From Collinsella sp. (GTDB lineage Bacteria > Actinomycetota > Coriobacteriia > Coriobacteriales > Coriobacteriaceae): a DNA stretch of 7,789 bases. The notes under the pieces are model-generated. The model was given only the letters and a program-made list of their open reading frames with translations. It was not told the origin of the DNA and did not search any database. Location: contig JAIJJM010000091.1 in assembly GCA_022728415.1 (NCBI GenBank), positions 1-7,789 of the forward strand. The letters are read 5' to 3'. Shown piece after piece: positions 1 through 4,704 of the stretch. The position numbers and the translations under genes were made by a program. Positions within the stretch are counted from its first letter, which is position 1, and every line of letters begins with the position of its first letter.

Positions 1-1000
1 AGAACTGAGGACGATAACCATCGAAGAACGGGGTGTGACGGCCGCCCTCCTCCTTGGTGAGAACGTAGATCTCGCCGGTGAACTTGGTGTGCGGGGTAAC
101 CGAGCCGGGCTTGCAGAGAACCTGGCCGCGCTCGATGTCCTCACGCTTAATACCGCGGAGCAGCAGACCGACGTTGTCGCCAGCCTCGCAGAAGTCCATG
201 GACTTACGGAACATCTCGATACCGGTAACAACGGTGTTCTGGGTATCCTTGATGCCGACGATCTCGACGGGCTCGTTGAGCTTGAGCTCACCGCGCTCGA
301 CACGGCCGGTAGCAACGGTACCACGGCCGGAGATGGTCATAACGTCCTCAACGGCCATCAGGAAGGGGAGGTCGTTGTTACGAGCAGGCGTCGGGATGTA
401 CTCGTCGACGGCCTTCATGAGCTCGCGGATAGCGTCCATCCACTTGGCGTCGCCCTCGAGAGCGCCCAGAGCGGAACCACGGATGACGGGGATGTCGTCG
501 CCGGGGAAATCGTACTCGGAGAGGAGCTCACGGGTCTCCATCTCGACGAGGTCGATGAGCTCGTCATCGTCGACCATGTCGCACTTGTTCAGGAAGACGA
601 CGATGTAGGGAACGCCGACCTGACGGGCAAGCAGGATGTGCTCGCGGGTCTGAGCCATGGGGCCGTCGGTAGCAGCGATGACAAGGATAGCGCCGTCCAT
701 CTGAGCAGCACCGGAGATCATGTTCTTGACGTAGTCAGCGTGGCCCGGGCAGTCAACGTGAGCATAGTGACGGGCAGCGGTCTCGTACTCGACGTGGGAG
801 ACGGAAATCGTAATGCCGCGCTCGCGCTCCTCGGGAGCCTTGTCGATGTTCTCGAACGCAGTGAAGTCAGCCTTGCAGCCCTCGGTCTCGGAGAGAACCT
901 TGGTGATGGCGGCGGTCAGCGTGGTCTTGCCGTGGTCGACGTGACCAATGGTGCCGATGTTAACATGCGGCTTAGTGCGCTCAAACTTCTCTTTGGCCAT
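1..1000 (-). CDS. tuf: Elongation factor Tu, C-terminal part beyond the window
   Basis: EF-Tu is the cytoplasmic GTPase that carries aminoacyl-tRNA to the ribosomal A site. Translation from the ATG at 1000 gives 333 complete codons with no stop before the window edge. The family is about 395-400 residues, so roughly 60 residues of the last beta-barrel are outside. All GTPase motifs are visible: GHVDHGKT at residues 19-26, RGITI at 61-65 (switch I threonine T64), DCPGH at 83-87 with the catalytic histidine H87, and NKCD at 138-141. Domain 2 follows ([14 protein letters not shown]) and then domain 3 (GGRHTPFF near the edge). A strong GGAGG ribosome site (1006-1010) sits 5 bases before the ATG. 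The three tRNA genes upstream share its strand, and I see no clear separate promoter between them and tuf, so cotranscription from 1407-1436 is likely. The long open frame on the opposite strand is a shadow. Confidence 0.98.
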   Translation of the reverse strand, partial: MAKEKFERTKPHVNIGTIGHVDHGKTTLTAAITKVLSETEGCKADFTAFENIDKAPEERERGITISVSHVEYETAARHYAHVDCPGHADYVKNMISGAAQMDGAILVIAATDGPMAQTREHILLARQVGVPYIVVFLNKCDMVDDDELIDLVEMETRELLSEYDFPGDDIPVIRGSALGALEGDAKWMDAIRELMKAVDEYIPTPARNNDLPFLMAVEDVMTISGRGTVATGRVERGELKLNEPVEIVGIKDTQNTVVTGIEMFRKSMDFCEAGDNVGLLLRGIKREDIERGQVLCKPGSVTPHTKFTGEIYVLTKEEGGRHTPFFDGYRPQF

Positions 1001-1022
1001 AAAGCCCTCCTCTAAACAGGTC

Positions 1023-1100
1023 GTCCCCGGACGGGACTTTGCCTTTATACCATAGTGGCCTCTCAACATACTATTGAGAAGCCACCGTGTTACCTATGGT
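1023..1100 (-). promoter_or_regulatory. Stem-loops in the tRNA-Met/tuf spacer
   Basis: As RNA from the minus strand, this spacer folds around an 11-bp stem with one mismatch (1056-1066 with 1074-1084, 7-base loop). Outside it, 1094-1100 pairs perfectly over 7 bases with 1049-1055. The 1094-1100 side includes the encoded CCA end of tRNA-Met (1097-1099) and its discriminator base. A second small hairpin (1023-1027 with 1033-1037) lies nearer the tuf start. No U-tract follows, so these do not look like full terminators. They may guide RNase processing that separates the tRNA from the tuf mRNA, or partly attenuate transcription. The pairing is seen in the sequence; the role is inferred. Confidence 0.45.
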
Positions 1101-1173
1101 AGCGGTGACTGGATTCGAACCAGTGACGCCACGGGTATGAACCGTGTGCTCTAACCAACTGAGCTACACCGCC
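1097..1173 (-). tRNA. tRNA-Met (CAT), probably the elongator
   Basis: The reverse strand gives a complete 77-base cloverleaf with encoded CCA. The acceptor stem is GGCGGTG with CACCGCT, the anticodon stem CACGG/CCGTG encloses TTCATAC, and the T arm is ACTGG-TTCGAAT-CCAGT. The anticodon is CAT. The first base pairs with base 72 (G-U), unlike the unpaired C1-A72 of initiator tRNA, and the anticodon stem lacks the three consecutive G-C pairs typical of initiators. It is therefore most likely elongator tRNA-Met. A lysidine-modified tRNA-Ile(CAT) is a less likely alternative. It is the last tRNA before tuf. Confidence 0.93.
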
Positions 1174-1176
1174 GGA

Positions 1177-1252
1177 TGGAGCCTGCAACCAGACTTGAAC
1201 TGGTGACCTCTTCGTTACCAACGAAGTGCTCTACCGACTGAGCTATACAGGC
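1177..1252 (-). tRNA. tRNA-Thr (GGT)
   Basis: This is a complete 76-base cloverleaf with encoded CCA on the reverse strand. The acceptor stem GCCTGTA pairs with TGCAGGC, including one U-G pair. The anticodon stem CTTCG/CGAAG encloses TTGGTAA, so the anticodon is GGT (threonine). The T arm is ACCAG-TTCAAGT-CTGGT. The discriminator base is T, the same as in the second tRNA-Thr of this window (4408-4482). It is the middle gene of the tRNA-tuf operon, only three bases upstream of tRNA-Met. Confidence 0.95.
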
Positions 1253-1262
1253 ACTTGACGGG

Positions 1263-1344
1263 TGGGAGCTATAGGATTCGAACCTATGTAGGCAGAGCCA
1301 ACGGGTTTACAGCCCGTCCCCATTAACCACTCGGGCAAACTCCC
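1263..1344 (-). tRNA. tRNA-Tyr (GTA)
   Basis: This is an 82-base class II tRNA on the reverse strand. The acceptor GGGAGTT pairs with AGCTCCC, the anticodon stem ACGGG/CCCGT encloses CTGTAAA (anticodon GTA), and the T arm is ATAGG-TTCGAAT-CCTAT. The long variable arm between anticodon and T stems is the tyrosine/class II signature. CCA is not encoded: the bases after the discriminator A read CCC, so the tail must be added by nucleotidyltransferase, unlike its two operon neighbours. It is the first gene after the promoter. Confidence 0.95.
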
Positions 1345-1406
1345 AATCGTTCAAGTATCCGCAGGTTCTTTGGTCTTTTGGACCGCCATCCCCGCGAACG
1401 AAGAAG

Positions 1407-1436
1407 ATAATACGATGCCACCTTGGGGGCTGTCAA
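1407..1436 (-). promoter_or_regulatory. Sigma70-type promoter of the tRNA-tuf operon
   Basis: On the minus strand a perfect TTGACA (-35, 1431-1436) is followed after 18 bases by TATTAT (-10, 1407-1412, 5 of 6 consensus bases). Transcription would begin near 1400, about 55 bases before tRNA-Tyr. This is the strongest promoter I see in the window, which suits a stable-RNA and EF-Tu operon. The hexamers are seen; activity is inferred. Confidence 0.8.
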
Positions 1437-1701
1437 CGAAAACCTCTAGATACACGGCCCCGGGCGTATCTATATACCTTCGAACTGCGGTTTTGTTGAG
1501 TTTGGATATGAAGACTGGTGGATTTTGCTGTGCTGGTAACATTTCCCGAGGGAACACTTTGGCGTAGTGGAGTGAGCCTGCGGTATCGACCTTCGATAAC
1601 GACCCTCTTGCACTATTACTTAGGTCGCGATCGGGCTTCCCGGGCTCGATCGAGCGTGGAAAATCCTCGCTCGACCAAGTAGATCAGAGCCTCACCGTTT
1701 C
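1437..1701. other. Region without a recognisable gene, containing palindromes
   Basis: There is no convincing gene between the tRNA-tuf promoter and the dyad array. The right part is rich in GATC-centred palindromes: a perfect 12-bp GCTCGATCGAGC (1644-1655), a second CGATCG at 1628-1633, and a 7-bp inverted repeat TCGAGCG/CGCTCGA (1650-1656 with 1668-1674, 11-base loop). No T-tract follows on either strand, so I do not call a terminator. Short open frames here lack a ribosome site and run over the promoter. Confidence 0.4.
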
Positions 1702-1917
1702 ATCTCGATCTGTAACAGTAAGAGGGTTATTCCTTCCCTATCTGTTACAGATCGAGATACTACGCAGTGACCCCGGCTTTCGTCTCATTCTGTAACAGTA
1801 AGAACGGTTTTCAGCCTCTTCGTGTTACAGATCGAGATATTCCCCGCCCAACCCGTCTTAACATCTAAATCTGTAACAGTTTGACGAGAAATACCGGTCT
1901 AGATGTTACAGATCAAG
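1702..1917. repeat. Three tandem ~80-bp units, each a long inverted repeat
   Basis: Unit 1 has perfect 17-bp arms, ATCTCGATCTGTAACAG (1702-1718) and its reverse complement (1742-1758). Unit 2 (1782-1838) matches at 13 of 17 positions. Unit 3 (about 1864-1917) has about 14 of 16 paired. Starts of the 9-base core (CTGTAACAG or NTGTTACAG) fall at 1710, 1742, 1790, 1822, 1871 and 1903. The within-unit distance is therefore always 32, and the between-unit distance is 48-49. The 23-24-base centres differ between units. The right arm (GTTACAGATCGAGAT) is more conserved than the left. The array begins about 50 bases past the stop of the DUF262 gene. It could be a paired-site protein-binding array, a set of structured RNAs or a mobile palindromic repeat; I do not recognise the family. 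Confidence 0.85.
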
Positions 1918-1964
1918 ATTGAATCGTTTGGACTGAACACCCCCAAGATATTGGCTGGCGGTCA

Positions 1965-3815
1965 CTAGAACTTAATCTCGTCAAAGTCAAAAGCTTTCAA
2001 AGTGAGTCTAACGAGCTTGTCTGTGCGCTCCTGAATCTGCTCGCTGGTCCAGGTATCCGTGTTTACCAACTCGTCGTTCAGATTCAACCCGTTGCGGTAT
2101 CCGACATTCGCCCCGTAAGCATCCTTGCGATCTCGCTTGGTCACAAAGGGCATGTTGCTCAGCTTTGAGTTATACCCGGTGATAGTTAGATTTCCAAGCG
2201 TGTGGACCTGTTTCTCCTGCACCTCAATCGCCTTAGACATGTCGCCGTCCGCAACCATCTTCACCCATTCATCTGGAATGTTCTTGCCCTGAGGGAAGAT
2301 GTGCTCGATTGTCCAAACGTAGTTTCCGGAGGCGTATCGTTCCCAAAGTGGCTTCATCTCTTTCGTAACGCTCGGAGATGCGATAACAGTAAGGATGTAG
2401 CGCGTCATATCGGGATTGACGTCGTAAATCGGCCCCTCAAGACGTTCTTTAAAGGAAGCGTCGCTGGCAGACACATCGACGAGGCGCTTCTTGATGTACT
2501 CCGCGGCCGCAATGCCCTTGAGTCCCTCGCTTTCGAGGCTCTCACAAATACTGATGAAGAGTCTCTCAAGATCACGTGTGGGAGGTGTATCGGTGAGGTT
2601 GCGCCGGACAAAGAAGCAGACGAGGAGCTTAACAAGAAGCGCGAGGGTTTCATCTTTTAGCTCCAACTGGTTCTGCTTCTTAAAGAGGAACAGCAGCATC
2701 AGGTAAGATGCGACGCCCTGCGCTCTCGAAAGCTCCAAAAGCTGATGCGAAAGCTCGGAATCCGGGCTCTCTTGATCGAGCCCAATGATCCTCGAATAGA
2801 GTGCGGAATTCTCGGTCAGCTCGTCCAACACCTTAAGGGCGCCGTCAGCAGATTCCATCCGCTTCTCGTAGATTTTCAGAAGGTTGGAACGCGTGGCAAC
2901 GGAACCGAGAGGGAGTTGGGAGCCAGATTCGCCGATAAATGGCTTGTTCACCTCCCGGCGGAAGGCATCGTAGTTCTGGCGGAAGAAGCGTTCCTGCGTC
3001 TTGTAGTCATCGCCGAGATTGTGGAGCACTTCCTGCCAGCGTTCAAAGTAATAGTTGAGCTGTCCGTCATCCACCCCGGCAACCTTGCCGAGAAGCATGT
3101 TCTTGATAAGGTCGACGGCGCTCAAGGGAACACCGCGGTTGTTAAGGGACGCGAACAAGGTGTAGGCGTCAGCATGGCTATCGACAGTAATCTGGACCAC
3201 GACCGCTGAGCACACCAGCCTGCAGATATCAAGGAGGCAGCGAACGCACTCAATTCCATCCCTGCCCTCAACGTCCTCACCCAGCCGATCGTAAAAATAG
3301 TTGAATGCCTTAGACATCTTTCTTAGACCAAGGAATTTCGGCTTTTGTATAACCGCATCTAGGCCGATATGTTCCTTCAAGATCCAGCGGTAATCCTCAA
3401 GGTTATGATTCTGAACCTGAGGAATAACGCGCGTCATTGACTTGTCAGATTTCAAGATCAGACGATTGCGCAGGGGTCGAATATCGTCCAACATCATGTC
3501 GTCATCGATAGAATCCTTATGCTCCATGATGCGAGTATAGAGGGCGGCAAGGAGAAGACTGAGCGTCGTCAGGCGTTGCTGACCATCGATAACTTCATAG
3601 TGAATGGTATCCATCTTGGAATTCACAGTCCCGTTCACGACAATAAACGAGCCCAGAAAGTAGCCGGCGTCGTTTTGGGTGATATCGTCATAGAGATTCG
3701 CCCAGTCGCGCTGATTCCAAGTGTACTCGCGCTGGTAACGAGGAATGTCATAGATTTTTAGCATATCGGTCGACAAAATATTGGCAACCGTTGGGTCCTC
3801 TACGTTATTAATCAT
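1965..3815 (-). CDS. GmrSD-like DUF262-DUF1524 protein (probable type IV restriction nuclease)
   Basis: This 616-residue protein joins an N-terminal DUF262 domain to a C-terminal DUF1524 HNH-type nuclease domain, the layout of single-chain GmrSD-type enzymes. Known members cut modified phage DNA, with nucleotide use by the DUF262 part. Seen: IPRYQREYTW (24-33), FLGSFIV (53-59) and the signature DGQQR (77-81); FASLNNRGVPLS (221-232); then IEHIFPQ (503-509, putative catalytic H505) and GNLTITGYNSKLSN (541-554), whose asparagines belong to the HNH fold. All key residues look intact, with no frameshift. I chose ATG 3815 because AAAGGA (3822-3827) lies 6 bases upstream. A TTG at 3830 would extend the frame by five codons but overlaps that ribosome site. 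The gene stands alone, with no methyltransferase partner visible, as expected for type IV systems. The exact DNA target cannot be read from sequence. No clear promoter was found upstream. Confidence 0.9.
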   Translation of the reverse strand: MINNVEDPTVANILSTDMLKIYDIPRYQREYTWNQRDWANLYDDITQNDAGYFLGSFIVVNGTVNSKMDTIHYEVIDGQQRLTTLSLLLAALYTRIMEHKDSIDDDMMLDDIRPLRNRLILKSDKSMTRVIPQVQNHNLEDYRWILKEHIGLDAVIQKPKFLGLRKMSKAFNYFYDRLGEDVEGRDGIECVRCLLDICRLVCSAVVVQITVDSHADAYTLFASLNNRGVPLSAVDLIKNMLLGKVAGVDDGQLNYYFERWQEVLHNLGDDYKTQERFFRQNYDAFRREVNKPFIGESGSQLPLGSVATRSNLLKIYEKRMESADGALKVLDELTENSALYSRIIGLDQESPDSELSHQLLELSRAQGVASYLMLLFLFKKQNQLELKDETLALLVKLLVCFFVRRNLTDTPPTRDLERLFISICESLESEGLKGIAAAEYIKKRLVDVSASDASFKERLEGPIYDVNPDMTRYILTVIASPSVTKEMKPLWERYASGNYVWTIEHIFPQGKNIPDEWVKMVADGDMSKAIEVQEKQVHTLGNLTITGYNSKLSNMPFVTKRDRKDAYGANVGYRNGLNLNDELVNTDTWTSEQIQERTDKLVRLTLKAFDFDEIKF

Positions 3816-3997
3816 CATGAGTCCTTTCAATCGGCTTGCTCACAAACGACGGGAAATCCTTGTCGCTCTCGACCTCCCACGCCGAATTTAATCTAAACCA
3901 TAGTTATACCCATGGGCTACAGGAAAGAGAACCGTGCACGGCGCGCGGTCTTTCGAGAAGCGGCATCGGAGCTCTCAGCGGCTTGGTCCCTTTCCAC

Positions 3998-4043
3998 CCT
4001 ATCCCAGTTGGAGACACAAAGCCCAAAAACTCTAATGGAGACA
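3998..4043. repeat. Degenerate copy of the tRNA-Thr(TGT) 3' flank
   Basis: This segment aligns with 4372-4416, the terminator and CCA end of tRNA-Thr(TGT). Shared blocks in order are CCCT-A/G-TCCCA, TTGGAG, AGCCC, ACTCT, ATGGAG and CAG, with a few substitutions and small indels. The terminator stem is decayed. It looks like an older attachment-site remnant or a diverged duplicate. By eye the similarity is clear, but its significance was not computed. Confidence 0.55.
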
Positions 4044-4139
4044 GCAACTGTAAGCTTGGCTTTTCCCGCTTCATTGCACGCGTTTATTGACAATGACTAT
4101 CGGTCACAAAACACATCCAAGTACAATTTCGATTTAATT

Positions 4140-4170
4140 GTTGCATGTTTGTTGCGTGAGCTGTTGCATG
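4140..4170. repeat. Three GTTGCRTG direct repeats at helical spacing
   Basis: GTTGCATG (4140-4147), GTTGCGTG (4151-4158) and GTTGCATG (4163-4170) occur 11 and 12 bases apart, close to one DNA turn. This could be a small binding array left from an integrated element, or chance in a low-complexity patch. Confidence 0.35.
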
Positions 4171-4181
4171 AGAAGGCAGAA

Positions 4182-4203
4182 TCAGAGGCTATATCGCCTC
4201 TGA
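4182..4203 (-). terminator. Possible terminator behind the partial tRNA-Thr end
   Basis: A perfect 8-bp stem (4182-4189 with 4196-4203, 6-base loop) is followed on the minus strand by a moderately U-rich run (TTCTGCCTTCTC). It lies 10 bases beyond the duplicated tRNA 3' end, where the original tRNA terminator would be if that copy is the old chromosomal end. The U-tract is weak. Confidence 0.4.
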
Positions 4204-4213
4204 CCTGCGGAAA

Positions 4214-4235
4214 CTCATGGAGCCAGTGACAGGAA
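4214..4235. repeat. Duplicated tRNA-Thr 3' end (att-like direct repeat)
   Basis: These 22 bases are identical to 4404-4425. They cover the last 18 bases of tRNA-Thr(TGT) (end of the T loop, T-stem 3' strand, acceptor 3' strand, discriminator, CCA) plus 4 flanking bases, in the same orientation and 190 bases away. A partial tRNA 3' end repeated downstream of an intact tRNA is the standard mark left by tyrosine-recombinase elements that integrate in tRNA genes. No integrase gene remains in the interval. Confidence 0.75.
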
Positions 4236-4239
4236 GTCC

Positions 4240-4320
4240 GCGCATTCGCTTCGCGAATGCGCTCCGGCTTCGGATGCCTGCCGGCATCCTCGCCCGCTCG
4301 CTACGAACGTTTCGCGTTCG
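4240..4320. repeat. Cluster of three GC-rich hairpins
   Basis: Three perfect stems follow one another: a 10-bp stem GCGCATTCGC (4240-4249 with 4253-4262, 3-base loop), a 7-bp stem GGATGCC (4272-4278 with 4283-4289) and a 6-bp stem CGAACG (4304-4309 with 4315-4320). At 4338-4355, still within the att-like repeats, a plus-strand T-arm-like TTGCGGGTTCGATTCCGG follows. The composition differs from the AT-richer DNA just to the left. It may be a REP-like element or a rearranged tRNA fragment. Confidence 0.6.
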
Positions 4321-4360
4321 CTTAACGCTCGCGCCCTTGCGGGTTCGATTCCGGCACACA

Positions 4361-4398
4361 CAAGAAACGGGCCCTGTCCCAATTGGAGGCAGAGCCCG
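4361..4398 (-). terminator. Rho-independent terminator of tRNA-Thr(TGT)
   Basis: On the minus strand, 9 bases after the CCA end, CGGGCTCTG (4390-4398) pairs with CAGGGCCCG (4368-4376) across a 13-base loop, with one U-G pair. TTTCTTGTG follows. The position and form fit termination of the single tRNA transcript. Confidence 0.75.
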
Positions 4399-4403
4399 AA
4401 ACT

Positions 4404-4425
4404 CTCATGGAGCCAGTGACAGGAA
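4404..4425. repeat. att-like repeat inside the intact tRNA-Thr
   Basis: This is the intact-gene copy of the 22-bp repeat described at 4214-4235. The element side and chromosomal side cannot be told apart from this window alone. Confidence 0.7.
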
Positions 4426-4482
4426 TCGAACCTGCAACCCACTGATTACAAATCAGTTGCGCTACCGTTGCGCCACACTGGC
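4408..4482 (-). tRNA. tRNA-Thr (TGT)
   Basis: This is a complete 75-base cloverleaf with encoded CCA on the reverse strand. The acceptor GCCAGTG pairs with CACTGGC, the D stem is GCGC/GCGC, the anticodon stem ACTGA/TCAGT encloses TTTGTAA (anticodon TGT), and the T arm is GCAGG-TTCGATT-CCTGT with one G-U pair. The discriminator is T. It is a single-gene unit with its own terminator, and its 3' end is the repeated integration target. It is transcribed away from the HTH-kinase gene at 4705. Confidence 0.95.
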
Positions 4483-4554
4483 ACACTTGGCGCTTTCGCG
4501 CGAAGCCAATTAAGAATAAATGAATTGCGGACGGGGCGCAACAGGCCGCACGGC

Positions 4555-4584
4555 GTTATACAAATATGCAAAATCCAGCAACAA
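4555..4584 (-). promoter_or_regulatory. Candidate promoter of tRNA-Thr(TGT)
   Basis: On the minus strand TTGTTG (4579-4584) and TATAAC (4555-4560, 5 of 6 consensus) are 18 bases apart, giving a leader of about 65 bases. An alternative pair nearer the tRNA is TTGCGC (4536-4541) with TATTCT (4513-4518), 17 apart. The two cannot be ranked with confidence. The leader also holds a hairpin at about 4485-4507. Confidence 0.4.
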
Positions 4585-4627
4585 CACGTACCAGGCCCGT
4601 TCATTTCTGTCAGTGCGCCTCAATCTC

Positions 4628-4655
4628 AAAACTATTCGTCAGAACGAATAGTTTT
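4628..4655. promoter_or_regulatory. Operator-like perfect dyad 1 upstream of the HTH-kinase gene
   Basis: Twelve-base arms AAAACTATTCGT (4628-4639) and ACGAATAGTTTT (4644-4655) are perfect reverse complements around a 4-base spacer. A possible -10 TACAAT (4659-4664) lies just downstream. Its poor -35 (TCGTCA, 4636-4641) would fall inside the dyad, so a bound protein would block the promoter. The natural candidate for the binder is the HTH domain of the adjacent gene product. Confidence 0.7.
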
Positions 4656-4673
4656 AATTACAATGGAATAGAT

Positions 4674-4701
4674 AAAACTGTTCGTTCTAACGAAGGGTTT
4701 C
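4674..4701. promoter_or_regulatory. Operator-like dyad 2 overlapping the ribosome site
   Basis: This is a second copy of the same 28-bp pattern, starting 46 bases after the first. AAAACTGTTCGT (4674-4685) faces ACGAAGGGTTTC (4690-4701), with 9 of 12 positions complementary and the same 4-base spacer. It lies immediately before the ATG at 4705 and contains the likely ribosome site (AAGGG, 4693-4697). The left arm differs from dyad 1 by one base. Confidence 0.65.
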
Positions 4702-4704
4702 GCG

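Larger units (their letters stand above)
3816..4407. other. Gene-free stretch with integration scars
   Basis: I find no believable gene here. Open frames at 3836-4090 and 3912-4229 lack ribosome sites and read through the degenerate tRNA-flank copies. The stretch holds a worn copy of the tRNA-Thr downstream flank (3998-4043), an exact 22-bp copy of the tRNA-Thr 3' end (4214-4235), two terminator-like hairpins (4182-4203 and 4361-4398), three GC-rich hairpins (4240-4320) and three short direct repeats (4140-4170). Confidence 0.5.

Noticed and set aside
35..1015. A 326-residue plus-strand open frame across tuf
   Set aside because: It is the antisense shadow of highly biased EF-Tu codons; the minus-strand translation has every EF-Tu motif.
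1351..1557. Small open frames on both strands between tRNA-Tyr and the dyad array
   Set aside because: They overlap the tRNA-tuf promoter, lack a ribosome site and show no recognisable motif.
1702..1917. The repeat array as a CRISPR
   Set aside because: Cores alternate in orientation, spacing alternates 32 and 48-49, there are only three units, and no cas gene is near.
3816..3830. TTG at 3830 or ATG at 3818 as start of the DUF262 protein
   Set aside because: The AAAGGA ribosome site lies at 3822-3827, inside or too close to those starts; the ATG at 3815 has correct 6-base spacing.
3912..4229. A 105-residue plus-strand open frame
   Set aside because: It has no ribosome site, runs through two tRNA-derived repeat copies and has an unprotein-like composition.
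4331..4360. A plus-strand tRNA gene suggested by a GGTTCGATTCC T-arm
   Set aside because: The T stem has a central mismatch and no acceptor, D or anticodon arm can be built around it; it is better read as a fragment.
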